A stretch of DNA of 64,000 nt from Nitrospira sp. UBA2082 (GTDB lineage: Bacteria > Nitrospirota > Nitrospiria > Nitrospirales > Nitrospiraceae): NCBI GenBank assembly GCA_002331335.1, contig DCZO01000035.1, positions 196,203 to 260,202 of the forward strand, read 5' to 3'. The position numbers and the translations under genes were made by a program. Positions within the stretch are counted from its first letter, which is position 1. Every line of letters begins with the position of its first letter. Positions 24,790 through 32,839 of the stretch are shown one piece after another. Below the pieces are notes generated by a model, which did not search any database, was not told where the DNA came from, and saw only the letters and a list, made by a program, of their open reading frames with translations.

Positions 24790-25566
24790 ATGGTACAGGT
24801 CGAAGAACCGTCCGTGAGGCAGGAAGCACCTGCTCCGCCCCAAGCCGTCTCGACGTGGTCGGGGCCGGCCCGCGAACAGGCCGTGCAGCGGATGTTCACG
24901 GCCATCGCCGGCGTGTACGACCTGAACAACACGCTCTTGAGCTTTGGGCTCCATTATCGTTGGAAGAAAATCGCCGCCTCGTTCGTCACACCGGTCGACC
25001 AAGGTACGGCGCTGGATGTCGGATCCGGCACGGCGGATCTCGCGCTGCTCGTCGAGCCGCGAATGGGCGCTCAGGGACGCGTGGTGGCATCTGACCTGAA
25101 CTATGCCATGCTGGCTGAAGGGCTCAAGAAGGTTGCCGGCAAAGGGCGGGCGAACGCCATTACTTGTTTACAGGCGAGTGCGGAGCACTTGGGCTTCGCG
25201 GACAATACCTTCGACGCGGTGACGACCGGCTTCTGCATGCGCAACGTCGGCAACCTGCCGCAAGCGGTCAGTGAGATTCGCCGGGTCATGAAACCAGGCG
25301 GCCGGTTTGTCTGTCTGGAGTTCTCCCGGCCGGTCTTCGGCTGGCTGCGGGCTCTGTACGATTGGTACTCGTTCACGCTCCTGCCCTGGGTGGGGACGAA
25401 AGTCGCGCGCGACCGCACCGGCGTCTATGAGTATTTGCCTGCATCGATCCGCACGTTCCCGGATCAAGAGCGGCTCTGCCAGATTCTACGCACGGCCGGC
25501 TTCCAACATGTCGAGTACCGCAACCTGACCGGCGGGATTGTGGCAATCCACGTCGCGATTAAATGA
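24790..25566 (+). CDS. ubiE: Demethylmenaquinone / ubiquinone methyltransferase UbiE-type
   Basis: SAM-dependent C-methyltransferase in quinone synthesis, acting at the membrane face; in this type of organism the product would be menaquinone. Of 258 residues, the first 30 are a Pro/Ala-rich extension; then comes the family start VQRMFTAIAGVYDLNNTLLSFGLHYRWK, motif I ALDVGSGTADLALLV, ASDLNYAMLAEG, DNTFDAVTTGFCMRNV and the C-terminal LTGGIVAIHVAIK. ATG 24790 lies in a region without a strong ribosome site; a start nearer VQRMF is possible. Confidence 0.92.
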   Translation: MVQVEEPSVRQEAPAPPQAVSTWSGPAREQAVQRMFTAIAGVYDLNNTLLSFGLHYRWKKIAASFVTPVDQGTALDVGSGTADLALLVEPRMGAQGRVVASDLNYAMLAEGLKKVAGKGRANAITCLQASAEHLGFADNTFDAVTTGFCMRNVGNLPQAVSEIRRVMKPGGRFVCLEFSRPVFGWLRALYDWYSFTLLPWVGTKVARDRTGVYEYLPASIRTFPDQERLCQILRTAGFQHVEYRNLTGGIVAIHVAIK

Positions 25567-25567
25567 C

Positions 25568-25635
25568 ATGGTAGATGGGTAATGGTTGATGAAACACATC
25601 TTCATGAACCATTATCCATTTCAGCATTAACCATT
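25568..25635. repeat. Gene-less inverted heptad element (ATGGNNN family)
   Basis: ATG starts at 25568, 25575, 25582 and 25589; CAT at 25603, 25610, 25617, 25625 and 25632 (steps 7, 7, 8, 7). The inner pair ATGGTTGATGAA and TTCATGAACCAT is near-perfect and can form a hairpin around ACACATC. The same unit family as element 1, here without a gene. It fills the gap between ubiE and the radical-SAM gene. Confidence 0.85.
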
Positions 25636-25639
25636 CTTT

Positions 25640-27265
25640 ATGAATTCCATTCTCTACATCTTCCTCCCCTGTAAGAAGGTCTATCCCATAGGGATTACCT
25701 ATCTGGCTGATTTCATCCATCGGCGGAAGCCGGAGGTCCGTCAGCGCATTCTCGATCTCTCGCTCTTCCCTGTCGCGCAACGGAGCCAAGCCATCCGGGA
25801 CGCCGCGACGGAGTTCAAGCCGGATCTGGTCTGTTTCTCCTGGCGGGACATCCAGATTTTCTCACCGCATGAGGGCGACTCTTCGCTGGAGCATGCGTTT
25901 AATTTCTATTTCGCCAGCAATCCGTTCAAGAAAATCGCCGCATCAATCGAGGGCGTGAAGCAGCTCTATCGCTATTACAGCCACATCTATACGATCCTGT
26001 CGTACCCCTGGCTGATCCGCAAAGAGTTCCCCAAGAGCCAGATCATGATCGGCGGGGGAGCCTTTACAGCCTTTGCCGATCAGTTGATCGAAAAGCTGCC
26101 GGAAGGGACGATCGGTCTTCTCGGTGAAGGAGAAGACGCCATCCTCAAGGTGATCGAGGGCCGATCAATCGAGGACGAGCGGTACATCGTCAAAGAAGGG
26201 AAGCAGATTCGGAAAGGCAATCAGGGATCGCCCGCGCTGCTCGACGCCCTCACGGTGGATCTGCCCTATCTGACCTCGATCTTCCCCCAGTGGCAAGAGT
26301 ACATCGGCGAATCAATCGGCGTGCAGTCGAAACGAGGCTGCCCCTATGATTGCGCCTTCTGCCTCTATCCCTATATTGAAGGCAAGCGGGTGCGCTACCG
26401 GCCAGCGGAGATGGTCGTCAAAGACATCTCGCAGCACTACCATCAATGGGGTGCCCGCCGGTTCTGGTTTACCGATGCGCAATTCATTACCGGCAAAGAA
26501 GCCTATCCGCAATGCACCGAGATTCTAGAGCGAATCGTCAGTGAACAATTAGACATCGAGTGGTCCGGCTACATTAGAACATCGTTGATTACGCCTGAGT
26601 TGGCCAAGTTGATGGTCCGATCCGGCGTCGGCGATCTGGAAGTCGCCATTACCTCCGGCTCACAAGAGGTCCTCAACAACCTGCACATGGGCTTCAAGCT
26701 CGAACGACTCTACGACGGCTGCCGTTACCTCGCAGAGGCGGGATTCAAGGGCAAAGTCATCCTCAATTATTCGCTCAACAGCCCGAAAGAAACGGAAGAA
26801 AGTCTGCTCCAAAGTGTGGAGTCCTATAAGATGGTGGCCTCGATCCTTGGTGAAGAGCGGGTGTTCCCCTTGATGTTCTTCCTAGGCATCCAACCGAACA
26901 CGGATCTGGAGCAGCGGCTGCTTGAAGAAGGCTACCTGTCGGCAGGCTATAACCCGCTGATGCTGACACCGACCAGCATCAGGAAGCTGCTCTACAACCC
27001 CGCTCCGCTCAACAAAATCATCGCCACGGCCTGTCTCAAAGCCTGGGAACGGAGGGAGGGCAGCCGTGATCCCCGCCGATGGACAGGCTCTCTCTCGCAG
27101 ACGACTGACACGTCCAGCGCCTATGCAGACAAGAGCTTGAGCAAGGGAATTGAGGGCAACTCCGGGCGGGACGCCCTGCTGTCGCTGGAAGAAATCCTCC
27201 GCTCGCGGAGGCCGACTCCCTCTCCCTCCCATACAGTTGAACCAAGAGCGACGTCAGCCGGCTGA
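25640..27265 (+). CDS. B12-binding-domain radical SAM protein
   Basis: A 541-residue radical SAM enzyme. The N-terminal 190 residues look like a cobalamin-binding Rossmann domain (IYIFLPCKKVYPIG-type start, EFKPDLVCFSWRDIQ, IMIGGGAFTAFADQ, GLLGEGEDAILKV). The radical SAM cluster motif is SKRGCPYDCAFCLYPYIEGK (CxxxCxxC, about residues 235-241), followed by FWFTDAQFITG. The family includes methyltransferases and ring-forming enzymes; the substrate here is unknown. The last 70 residues are Ser/Arg-rich and probably disordered. The ATG lies right after the heptad element. It precedes the USP/PCP_red gene by 155 bp. Confidence 0.85.
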   Translation: MNSILYIFLPCKKVYPIGITYLADFIHRRKPEVRQRILDLSLFPVAQRSQAIRDAATEFKPDLVCFSWRDIQIFSPHEGDSSLEHAFNFYFASNPFKKIAASIEGVKQLYRYYSHIYTILSYPWLIRKEFPKSQIMIGGGAFTAFADQLIEKLPEGTIGLLGEGEDAILKVIEGRSIEDERYIVKEGKQIRKGNQGSPALLDALTVDLPYLTSIFPQWQEYIGESIGVQSKRGCPYDCAFCLYPYIEGKRVRYRPAEMVVKDISQHYHQWGARRFWFTDAQFITGKEAYPQCTEILERIVSEQLDIEWSGYIRTSLITPELAKLMVRSGVGDLEVAITSGSQEVLNNLHMGFKLERLYDGCRYLAEAGFKGKVILNYSLNSPKETEESLLQSVESYKMVASILGEERVFPLMFFLGIQPNTDLEQRLLEEGYLSAGYNPLMLTPTSIRKLLYNPAPLNKIIATACLKAWERREGSRDPRRWTGSLSQTTDTSSAYADKSLSKGIEGNSGRDALLSLEEILRSRRPTPSPSHTVEPRATSAG

Positions 27266-27420
27266 CCATTCACGCCCCGCTTGTCCCCTCCTTGCATTCC
27301 AGTTCTAGCAGGTGCTATCATCCGCTTTCTTTGAGGCTGGTGTATTAGTTCAACCAGTTGGTTTTTCACGGGATTATCTCCGTGTCCCCCTGTTGCTGAC
27401 AGCGCCCAAGGAGGCGCCTC

Positions 27421-29526
27421 ATGTATAAGACAATCTATATCCCGGTCGATAACTCTGACCATTCCAATACCGCCGTGGATGTTGGCGTTCACATGGCCAA
27501 GATCTTCGGCTCTAAAATCGTGGGTAGCCACGTGTATGCCGCCAAGATGCACGACAAGCGTTTCAAGCAAATGGAGGCGGGACTGCCGGAGGAGTATCAC
27601 GACGAGAAGGAGCTCGACCGCCAGCGTCAGATCCACGACTCGCTGATCACCCGCGGGTTGCAAATCATCACCGATTCCTACCTCGACTACGTCGACAAGA
27701 AATGCACCGAGTCCAATCTGCCGATCGAACGCCGGTCGCTCGAGGGCCGGAATTGGAAGGTGCTGTCCGAAGACATCAACACCAACGGGTACGACCTCGT
27801 CATCATGGGCGCGTTGGGTGTGGGCGCTGTGAAGGATAGTGTCATCGGCAGCAACACGGAACGGGTGGTGCGCCGGGTCCGCAACTCCGACATGCTGATC
27901 ATCAAGCATACCCAGCCGATGACGACCGGCAAGATTGTCGTGGCGGTGGATGGCAGCCCCTATTCCTTCGGCGGATTGATGACCGGTCTCCAATTGGGCA
28001 AAGCATTGAACATGCCGGTTGAAGCGATCTCGGCGTTCGACCCCTATTTCCATTATGCCGCGTTTCACAGCATTTCCGGCGTGTTGAACGAGGAAGCGGG
28101 TAAGGTCTTCCGGTTCAAGGAACAGGAAAAGCTGCACGAAGAAATCATCGACAGCGGCCTGGCCAAAATCTATCAATCCCACCTCGACATCTCACGTGAG
28201 ATCGCCCAGGCCGAGCAAACCGACGTGAAAACCACCCTGCTCGACGGCAAGGCCTTCGAGAAGATCATCCAATACGTGCGCAAGGACATTCCGGCCCTGT
28301 TGATCGTCGGCCGCATCGGCGTCCACAGCGACGAGGATATGGACATCGGCAGCAACACGGAGAACCTTCTCCGTAGCGCGCCTTGCAATGTGCTGGTCTC
28401 AAACCGCAAATACGTGCCGCCGATCGACACCCAGGCGGAATACACGATCGCGTGGACGGAAGAAGCCCTGCGCCGGATGGAAAAGATCCCCGTCTTCGCG
28501 CGCGGCGTCGCCAAGACGGCCATTCACCGGTATGCCATCGAAAAGGGCCATACGATCATCAGCAATACGGTCGTGGATGCGGCGGTCGGCCATATCCTGC
28601 CCAAAGGCGCCATGGACGCGATGCGCGCCTTAGGCGGAAGCCTGGACGCAGCCGGCATCGACCGTGACAAGATGCAGGCCGACGAAGCCGTGACGAAGGA
28701 TCTCATGGGCCCGACATTGAGCGGGATCATGACCCAGATCGTCGAGGAGAAGCCCAAAGAGATCAATGCCGCCACCCAGGCCTATCTGGACCGCATGAGC
28801 CAGAACTATTTCGTCTGCGACGGCTGCGGCTACATCGGCAAGGGGGACGCGCCGGTCAAATGCCCGGTCTGCGCAGCCGACGGCGCAAAATTCAAACAAG
28901 TCGACAAAAAGATTTTCGAAGTGGCTGCAACGGCCGAGGGCGAACTGGAAACGGACGTCGCCTATGACGACGTGCCGATGCAATGGACGAAAGACGCGAA
29001 AGAAGCGATCCGGGCTGTTCCGGCCGGGTTCCAACGCCGCCGCGCCAAGGCCAAGATCGAAAAGAGCGCGCGCAAGCTCGGGATGACGACCATCACCTTG
29101 GAGTACGCCGCGCCGATGATCAAAGAAGCGGCAGCCGAGGACTATCAGCCGATCTTCGCCAACAAGGGCACGGGGACGTCCGCCGAGGCGGAGGCCAAGC
29201 TGACTACCGTGAATAGCGACGGCTCAGATGGGAAGGCGGCTCAGGAGCAAATCACCGGGAAGAACGGCAACGGCCATTCCGAATCATCTCCCTACACCTG
29301 GGCTGTTGATGCGCAGGCCAGGTTGGACCGGGCGCCGGAAGGCTTCATGCGGGACTGCACAAAAGCCCTGATCATCAAGCACGCGGAAAAGATCGGCGTG
29401 ACGCACATTACGCTCGAAGTCGCCAATGAAGGAATTGAACAGGCGAAGGGATATATGGCCGACGCCATGAAGACCGGCGACCTCAAGAGCATGATCGCAA
29501 ACCTCACGGGAAAAGGAAGTGCCTAG
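27421..29526 (+). CDS. Tandem universal-stress protein with rubredoxin-like ribbon and three PCP_red domains
   Basis: A 701-residue multidomain protein. Two UspA domains come first (about 1-160, ending VVRRVRNSDMLIIKH, and 167-325, ending LRSAPCNVLVSNRK); the GxxG-type nucleotide loop is seen as MGALGVGAVKDSVIGSNTERVV. Then PCP_red-like domain 1 (WTEEALRRMEKIPVFARGVA, about 345), a rubredoxin-like zinc or iron ribbon (FVCDGCGYIGKG, CPVCAADG, about 465-490), PCP_red 2 (WTKDAKEAIRAVPAGFQRRR, about 520) and PCP_red 3 (WAVDAQARLDRAPEGFMRD, about 625). PCP_red is known from the C terminus of protochlorophyllide reductase subunit B. Possibly a redox or stress-responsive adaptor. AAGGAGG precedes the ATG. 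Confidence 0.85.
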   Translation: MYKTIYIPVDNSDHSNTAVDVGVHMAKIFGSKIVGSHVYAAKMHDKRFKQMEAGLPEEYHDEKELDRQRQIHDSLITRGLQIITDSYLDYVDKKCTESNLPIERRSLEGRNWKVLSEDINTNGYDLVIMGALGVGAVKDSVIGSNTERVVRRVRNSDMLIIKHTQPMTTGKIVVAVDGSPYSFGGLMTGLQLGKALNMPVEAISAFDPYFHYAAFHSISGVLNEEAGKVFRFKEQEKLHEEIIDSGLAKIYQSHLDISREIAQAEQTDVKTTLLDGKAFEKIIQYVRKDIPALLIVGRIGVHSDEDMDIGSNTENLLRSAPCNVLVSNRKYVPPIDTQAEYTIAWTEEALRRMEKIPVFARGVAKTAIHRYAIEKGHTIISNTVVDAAVGHILPKGAMDAMRALGGSLDAAGIDRDKMQADEAVTKDLMGPTLSGIMTQIVEEKPKEINAATQAYLDRMSQNYFVCDGCGYIGKGDAPVKCPVCAADGAKFKQVDKKIFEVAATAEGELETDVAYDDVPMQWTKDAKEAIRAVPAGFQRRRAKAKIEKSARKLGMTTITLEYAAPMIKEAAAEDYQPIFANKGTGTSAEAEAKLTTVNSDGSDGKAAQEQITGKNGNGHSESSPYTWAVDAQARLDRAPEGFMRDCTKALIIKHAEKIGVTHITLEVANEGIEQAKGYMADAMKTGDLKSMIANLTGKGSA

Positions 29527-29613
29527 TGCAGAACACGAAGTTCTGAGTCTTGACCTCACCGATCGGGATCTTTTCCTAACTCAGCACTCACGTCTCAGCA
29601 CTCAGTACTGACG
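29518..29613. repeat. Gene-less inverted heptad element (AGTNCTG family)
   Basis: AGT or AAC starts units at 29518, 29525, 29532, 29539 and 29546; the inverted arm has ACT/TCT at 29579, 29586, 29593, 29600 and 29607. Both are exactly 7 bp apart. Units on one strand read AGTGCCT, AGTGCAG, AGTTCTG, AGTCTTG and, from the inverted arm, AGTACTG, AGTGCTG, AGACGTG, AGTGCTG. The left arm overlaps the last codons and stop of the preceding gene. A third heptad family distinct from ATGGNNN and CGTCANN. Confidence 0.85.
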
Positions 29614-29616
29614 CGT

Positions 29617-31002
29617 ATGGGTAAATCGCTTCCCATCTTCGACGGCTCTTCCCTCCGCGGCGCCCTGGGATCACTGCAGCAACACGTCACCAACGTTTTC
29701 ACGCCCACCCCGCAAGGCGACAGTCCCAATGACGGCCGAACGGTCGATGATTTCAAACCGTACCTGGTGGCGCTGAACCTGACCAAGCGCTGTAATCTCA
29801 AATGCGACCATTGCTATCTCGACGCCACAACCAAGGCGGCCGGCGGCAATGACGAGCTGTCCACAGACGAATGTTTCCGGCTCATCAACCAAATCGCCGA
29901 GGTCAATAAAGGGTGCCTGCTCGTCATCACCGGCGGCGAGCCACTGGTCCGACCGGATATCCTCGACATTGCGCGCCACGCCGTGAAACTCGGCTTCATG
30001 GTCGTCTTTGGGACGAACGGCATGCTCATCGACGACCGGATGGCTAAGGCCCTGGTTGAAATCGGTGTGATGGGTGTGGGCATCAGCATTGATTCGCTCG
30101 ATCCGGCCAAACACAATGCCTTCCGCGGCGTTCCTGGCGCATGGGAAGCGGCGGTCGCCGGGATCGAGGCCAGCAAACGCAACGGCCTCCAATTCCAAAT
30201 CCACTTCAGCGCGCAGCCGATGAATTACACCGAGCTGCCGGCCGTCATCGACTGGGCGCATCGGCTCGGCGCCCGCGTGCTGAACGTCTTCTTCATGGTC
30301 TGCACGGGCCGCGGGGAAGAATTGACCGACATCACACCGGCGCAGTATGAAGAAGTCCTCGGCTATCTTGTTACCTGCCAGGACAATTACCAGGGCATGC
30401 TCGTCCGGGCCCGTTGCGCGCCCCACTTCAAGCGGCTGGCTTACGAGAAGGACCCCAATTCACCAATCACGAAGGCCACCGGCTATATGGGCGGCGGATG
30501 CTTGGCGGGGACGAACTATGCCCGCGTCACGCCCAACGGTGAATTGACCCCCTGCCCCTACATGCCCCTGTCGGCCGGGAACGTCAGGCAGGATAGCTTT
30601 GCCGATTTGTGGAATCGATCCGATATCTTCAACTCCTTCCGTTACCCGCAGCTCAAAGGCAAGTGCGGCGATTGCGAATACACCGACATCTGCGGAGGCT
30701 GCCGTGCCCGTCCCTATGTGGACCACGGGGACTGGCTGGATGAAGACCAGTGGTGCCTGTATACGCCCAAGGGCGGCGAGAAGATCAAAGTGGCGTTCAA
30801 CACGCCGGAAGAAGCTGAGGTGGCTTGGGATGAGGCATCGGCCCTGCGCTTGAGCCGTATCCCCTACTTCCTGCGCGCGATGGTCAAAAAAGGCGTTGAA
30901 AAGCACGCCCGCGAAAACAACGTTCCTCTCATTACCGTTGAATTAATGGAAGAGCTGCGCAAGAAACGCTTCGGCAACGATGCGCCTGTTTTCAAATTCT
31001 AA
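29617..31002 (+). CDS. Radical SAM/SPASM protein with C-terminal PCP_red domain
   Basis: A 461-residue enzyme with a canonical radical SAM cluster (NLTKRCNLKCDHCYLDA, about residues 56-72), GGEPL, and a SPASM region binding auxiliary Fe-S clusters (GGGCLAGTNYARVTPNGELT, CPYMPLSAGNV, KCGDCEYTDICGGCRARPY). The overall plan resembles NirJ/AhbD-type haem-maturation enzymes. After it comes a PCP_red domain (VAWDEASALRLSRIPYFLRA, about 405-445) like those of the upstream gene. The shared domain and shared strand point to a joint pathway, possibly tetrapyrrole-related. The ATG is 4 bp after a heptad element; the next gene starts 8 bp downstream. Confidence 0.87.
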   Translation: MGKSLPIFDGSSLRGALGSLQQHVTNVFTPTPQGDSPNDGRTVDDFKPYLVALNLTKRCNLKCDHCYLDATTKAAGGNDELSTDECFRLINQIAEVNKGCLLVITGGEPLVRPDILDIARHAVKLGFMVVFGTNGMLIDDRMAKALVEIGVMGVGISIDSLDPAKHNAFRGVPGAWEAAVAGIEASKRNGLQFQIHFSAQPMNYTELPAVIDWAHRLGARVLNVFFMVCTGRGEELTDITPAQYEEVLGYLVTCQDNYQGMLVRARCAPHFKRLAYEKDPNSPITKATGYMGGGCLAGTNYARVTPNGELTPCPYMPLSAGNVRQDSFADLWNRSDIFNSFRYPQLKGKCGDCEYTDICGGCRARPYVDHGDWLDEDQWCLYTPKGGEKIKVAFNTPEEAEVAWDEASALRLSRIPYFLRAMVKKGVEKHARENNVPLITVELMEELRKKRFGNDAPVFKF

Positions 31003-31010
31003 CGGCACCA

Positions 31011-31520
31011 ATGGACGCTCTAGAAAGTCTTTCCCTCGATCTCCGCACGCTGATCCCGATCCTCAACCACTGGCTTCATCTTCTGTCGGCGGTGATCTGG
31101 ATCGGCGGGTTGGCCTTTCTCGTCATGGCGGTCACACCAGGGCTGCAAAAAGCCGTCGCAAAGGACCAGATCAAGCCCATCACCGACGCGTTTTACCAGC
31201 ATTACAAGAAAGTCGCCGGCGTGCTCCTCGTGGTCCTGCTGTTCACCGGGGGCATCAACTTGCACTACGTCAATCAAGTCATTACGTCGCAAACCGGCGC
31301 CGGCATGCAGCATCATGCCAAGTATCTGATCGTCTTCTGTATCAAGCTGCTGCTCGTCCTTGGGCTCCTTACACTGTTCCTCTATACCGTCATTTTCAAA
31401 TCCGACGACCATGCCGAGGAAGGCGAGTCGTATGAAGCCATCCCGTTCCAGCGTGCCGCACTGTGGATGGGCTTCTTCATCATCCTCTGTGCTGCTGCCA
31501 TGAAACACCTGCACCAGTAG
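31011..31520 (+). CDS. CopD-like integral membrane protein
   Basis: A 169-residue protein with four membrane helices (ILNHWLHLLSAVIWIGGLAF, VAGVLLVVLLFTGGINLHYV, AKYLIVFCIKLLLVLGLLTLF, AALWMGFFIILCAAAMKHL). His residues in HWLHLLSAVIWIGG and HYVNQVIT lie at helix ends as in the CopD/YtfE-associated family and could bind haem or copper. It is last in a likely operon with the radical SAM gene (8 bp gap). Function not established; a membrane partner of the PCP_red enzymes is an inference. Confidence 0.8.
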   Translation: MDALESLSLDLRTLIPILNHWLHLLSAVIWIGGLAFLVMAVTPGLQKAVAKDQIKPITDAFYQHYKKVAGVLLVVLLFTGGINLHYVNQVITSQTGAGMQHHAKYLIVFCIKLLLVLGLLTLFLYTVIFKSDDHAEEGESYEAIPFQRAALWMGFFIILCAAAMKHLHQ

Positions 31521-31736
31521 GCTCGCACACTTCTGTCAACTCGCCTTCTGTATCGAACAAGATACCCCTCCTGGTACCTCATCCGATACAACCGGACAGT
31601 TGCACCTCACGTTCCTTCTCTGACAGTTCACGCAAATCGGCTATTCTCATCGCGAATCAATCGGTTTCGTCTGTCCCAATCACGGCATAACAATATGCTC
31701 GATGGCATGACCGTTGCTCAGTCCTTATCTCGTGAT

Positions 31737-31925
31737 TGATCCGAGAGGGAACACACAACCGGATCACGGTGAGGCGATGTGGTGAGCCGGCAACCTTCTC
31801 CATGACGGCAAGCGATTCCGTCCCTTGCCGTCGACGGTGCTCTTGGATTTGCCCTCCAGAGCAAGGTTGTTGCCTCAACCCGTTGCCAACAGCGCCATGC
31901 CTCTGATGAGGCATGGCGCCATTTT
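31737..31925 (+). ncRNA. Candidate structured RNA with terminator, no ORF
   Basis: In a 487-bp gap without genes, three stems follow each other: TGATCCG (31737-31743) with CGGATCA (31760-31766); GACGGCAAG (31804-31812) with CTTGCCGTC (31824-31832); GCTCT-GG with CC-AGAGC around 31840-31863; then an intrinsic terminator at 31892-31919. The piece GATG, a few bases, GCCGGCAACC (about 31776-31795) followed by a stem and GGTGC recalls the SAM-clan riboswitch core, but the full consensus is not met. No gene follows on this strand; it could be a small RNA. The upstream part, 31521-31736, shows nothing more. Confidence 0.4.
31892..31925 (+). terminator. Intrinsic terminator
   Basis: Perfect 12-bp arms GCGCCATGCCTC and GAGGCATGGCGC with a TGAT loop, followed by CATTTTCG. 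It is 370 bp beyond the CopD-like gene on the plus strand, so it ends either a long leader or the candidate RNA that precedes it. Confidence 0.75.
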
Positions 31926-32007
31926 CGCCGATGGAGTGGAGCAATAGAACAAGTCCGGCCGGCTCAGTATGGCTATGGAGAGGGAGGACTCATCCGCTGC
32001 CCATCAA

Positions 32008-32775
32008 CTACCGAGACGGCCTCGACCCGGAAAATGCCCGCTTGAAGACGGTCTTGAGTCCAAAGTAGCCGATGGAGTCTTTCAAGTTGGAATAGAGCCG
32101 TTTGACAGGGTTCATGTGGGGATCGGTGACATATTCCATCGTCAGAGCGATCCGCTCTTCTCCTTCGCCCAACGGCGTGACGGCATGCCACAGCTTGTCG
32201 CCGTTGAAAATCACCAGATCGCCTGGTTCGGTCACCAGTTCAAGATGGCGAGGCTGTTTCGTCGGATGGTCCTTAAAGAGCTCGCAGACCAGTTTACAAT
32301 GCGTAGACCGGTCGACCAGCCCCATGAGAATCGTATAGCGGGCCCCCTTGTAGTATGACGTATCGTAATGAAATCCGATGTGATCTCCGGGCTCTGTGTA
32401 GTAGTAGAGCGCGCAGGAATGGGGGTCATTGTCCGGACAGAATCTCAGCTCGGCGTTCGTGAGGCGGCTGAGGAAATTCATGAACGAATCCGACCGGTAC
32501 AAATCGAGAAACAGCGGGGCTTTTTCCTGCACCGTATAGTAGCTGACACTGCCCCCCTTCTTGTGGCCAGGAATATAGTTGCGATTGAGGTCCCCTTTCA
32601 TGGCCTGAGCCTCAGGCGCAAACGTCTGTTCCACGAATGCCCTCGGCAGGAACTGCGGGATAACCAGAAACTCGTTCTGCTCCCAATAGTCCCGGTGCAG
32701 TCGCTCGAAATCTAATTGAGTAATGGCCCGATCAACGGCCTCTGCGACCATATTGGAATGAACTGCCGTCACCAT
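32008..32775 (-). CDS. 2-oxoglutarate/Fe(II)-dependent oxygenase family protein
   Basis: A 255-residue cupin-fold oxygenase. The iron triad is His and Asp in GFHYDTSYYKG (HxD) and the distal His in DKLWHAVTPLGEGEERIALTMEY, where the Arg would bind 2-oxoglutarate. It lacks a signal peptide and is likely cytoplasmic. Substrate unknown; the family hydroxylates proteins, lipids or small molecules. ATG 32775 follows GGAAGGGG. It is the third gene reading away from ftsK-lolA, separated from lolA by a possible partial heptad array. Confidence 0.82.
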   Translation of the reverse strand: MVTAVHSNMVAEAVDRAITQLDFERLHRDYWEQNEFLVIPQFLPRAFVEQTFAPEAQAMKGDLNRNYIPGHKKGGSVSYYTVQEKAPLFLDLYRSDSFMNFLSRLTNAELRFCPDNDPHSCALYYYTEPGDHIGFHYDTSYYKGARYTILMGLVDRSTHCKLVCELFKDHPTKQPRHLELVTEPGDLVIFNGDKLWHAVTPLGEGEERIALTMEYVTDPHMNPVKRLYSNLKDSIGYFGLKTVFKRAFSGSRPSR

Positions 32776-32796
32776 ACACCGCCCCTTCCGTCACGT

Positions 32797-32830
32797 TCGT
32801 CTATCGTCATTCGCAAATCGCAATGCGATT
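32797..32830. repeat. Partial heptad array (TCGNNNN units)
   Basis: TCG recurs at 32797, 32804, 32811 and 32818, 7 bp apart, and the centre AATCGCA / TGCGATT is an inverted repeat. The inverted arm is short, so this could be a decayed copy of the elements described elsewhere. Weaker than the others. Confidence 0.5.
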
Positions 32831-32839
32831 CGCGCTGTA

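Noticed and set aside
31737..31925. Calling the structured region a SAM riboswitch outright
   Set aside because: Only part of the core consensus matches and no gene lies downstream on the same strand.
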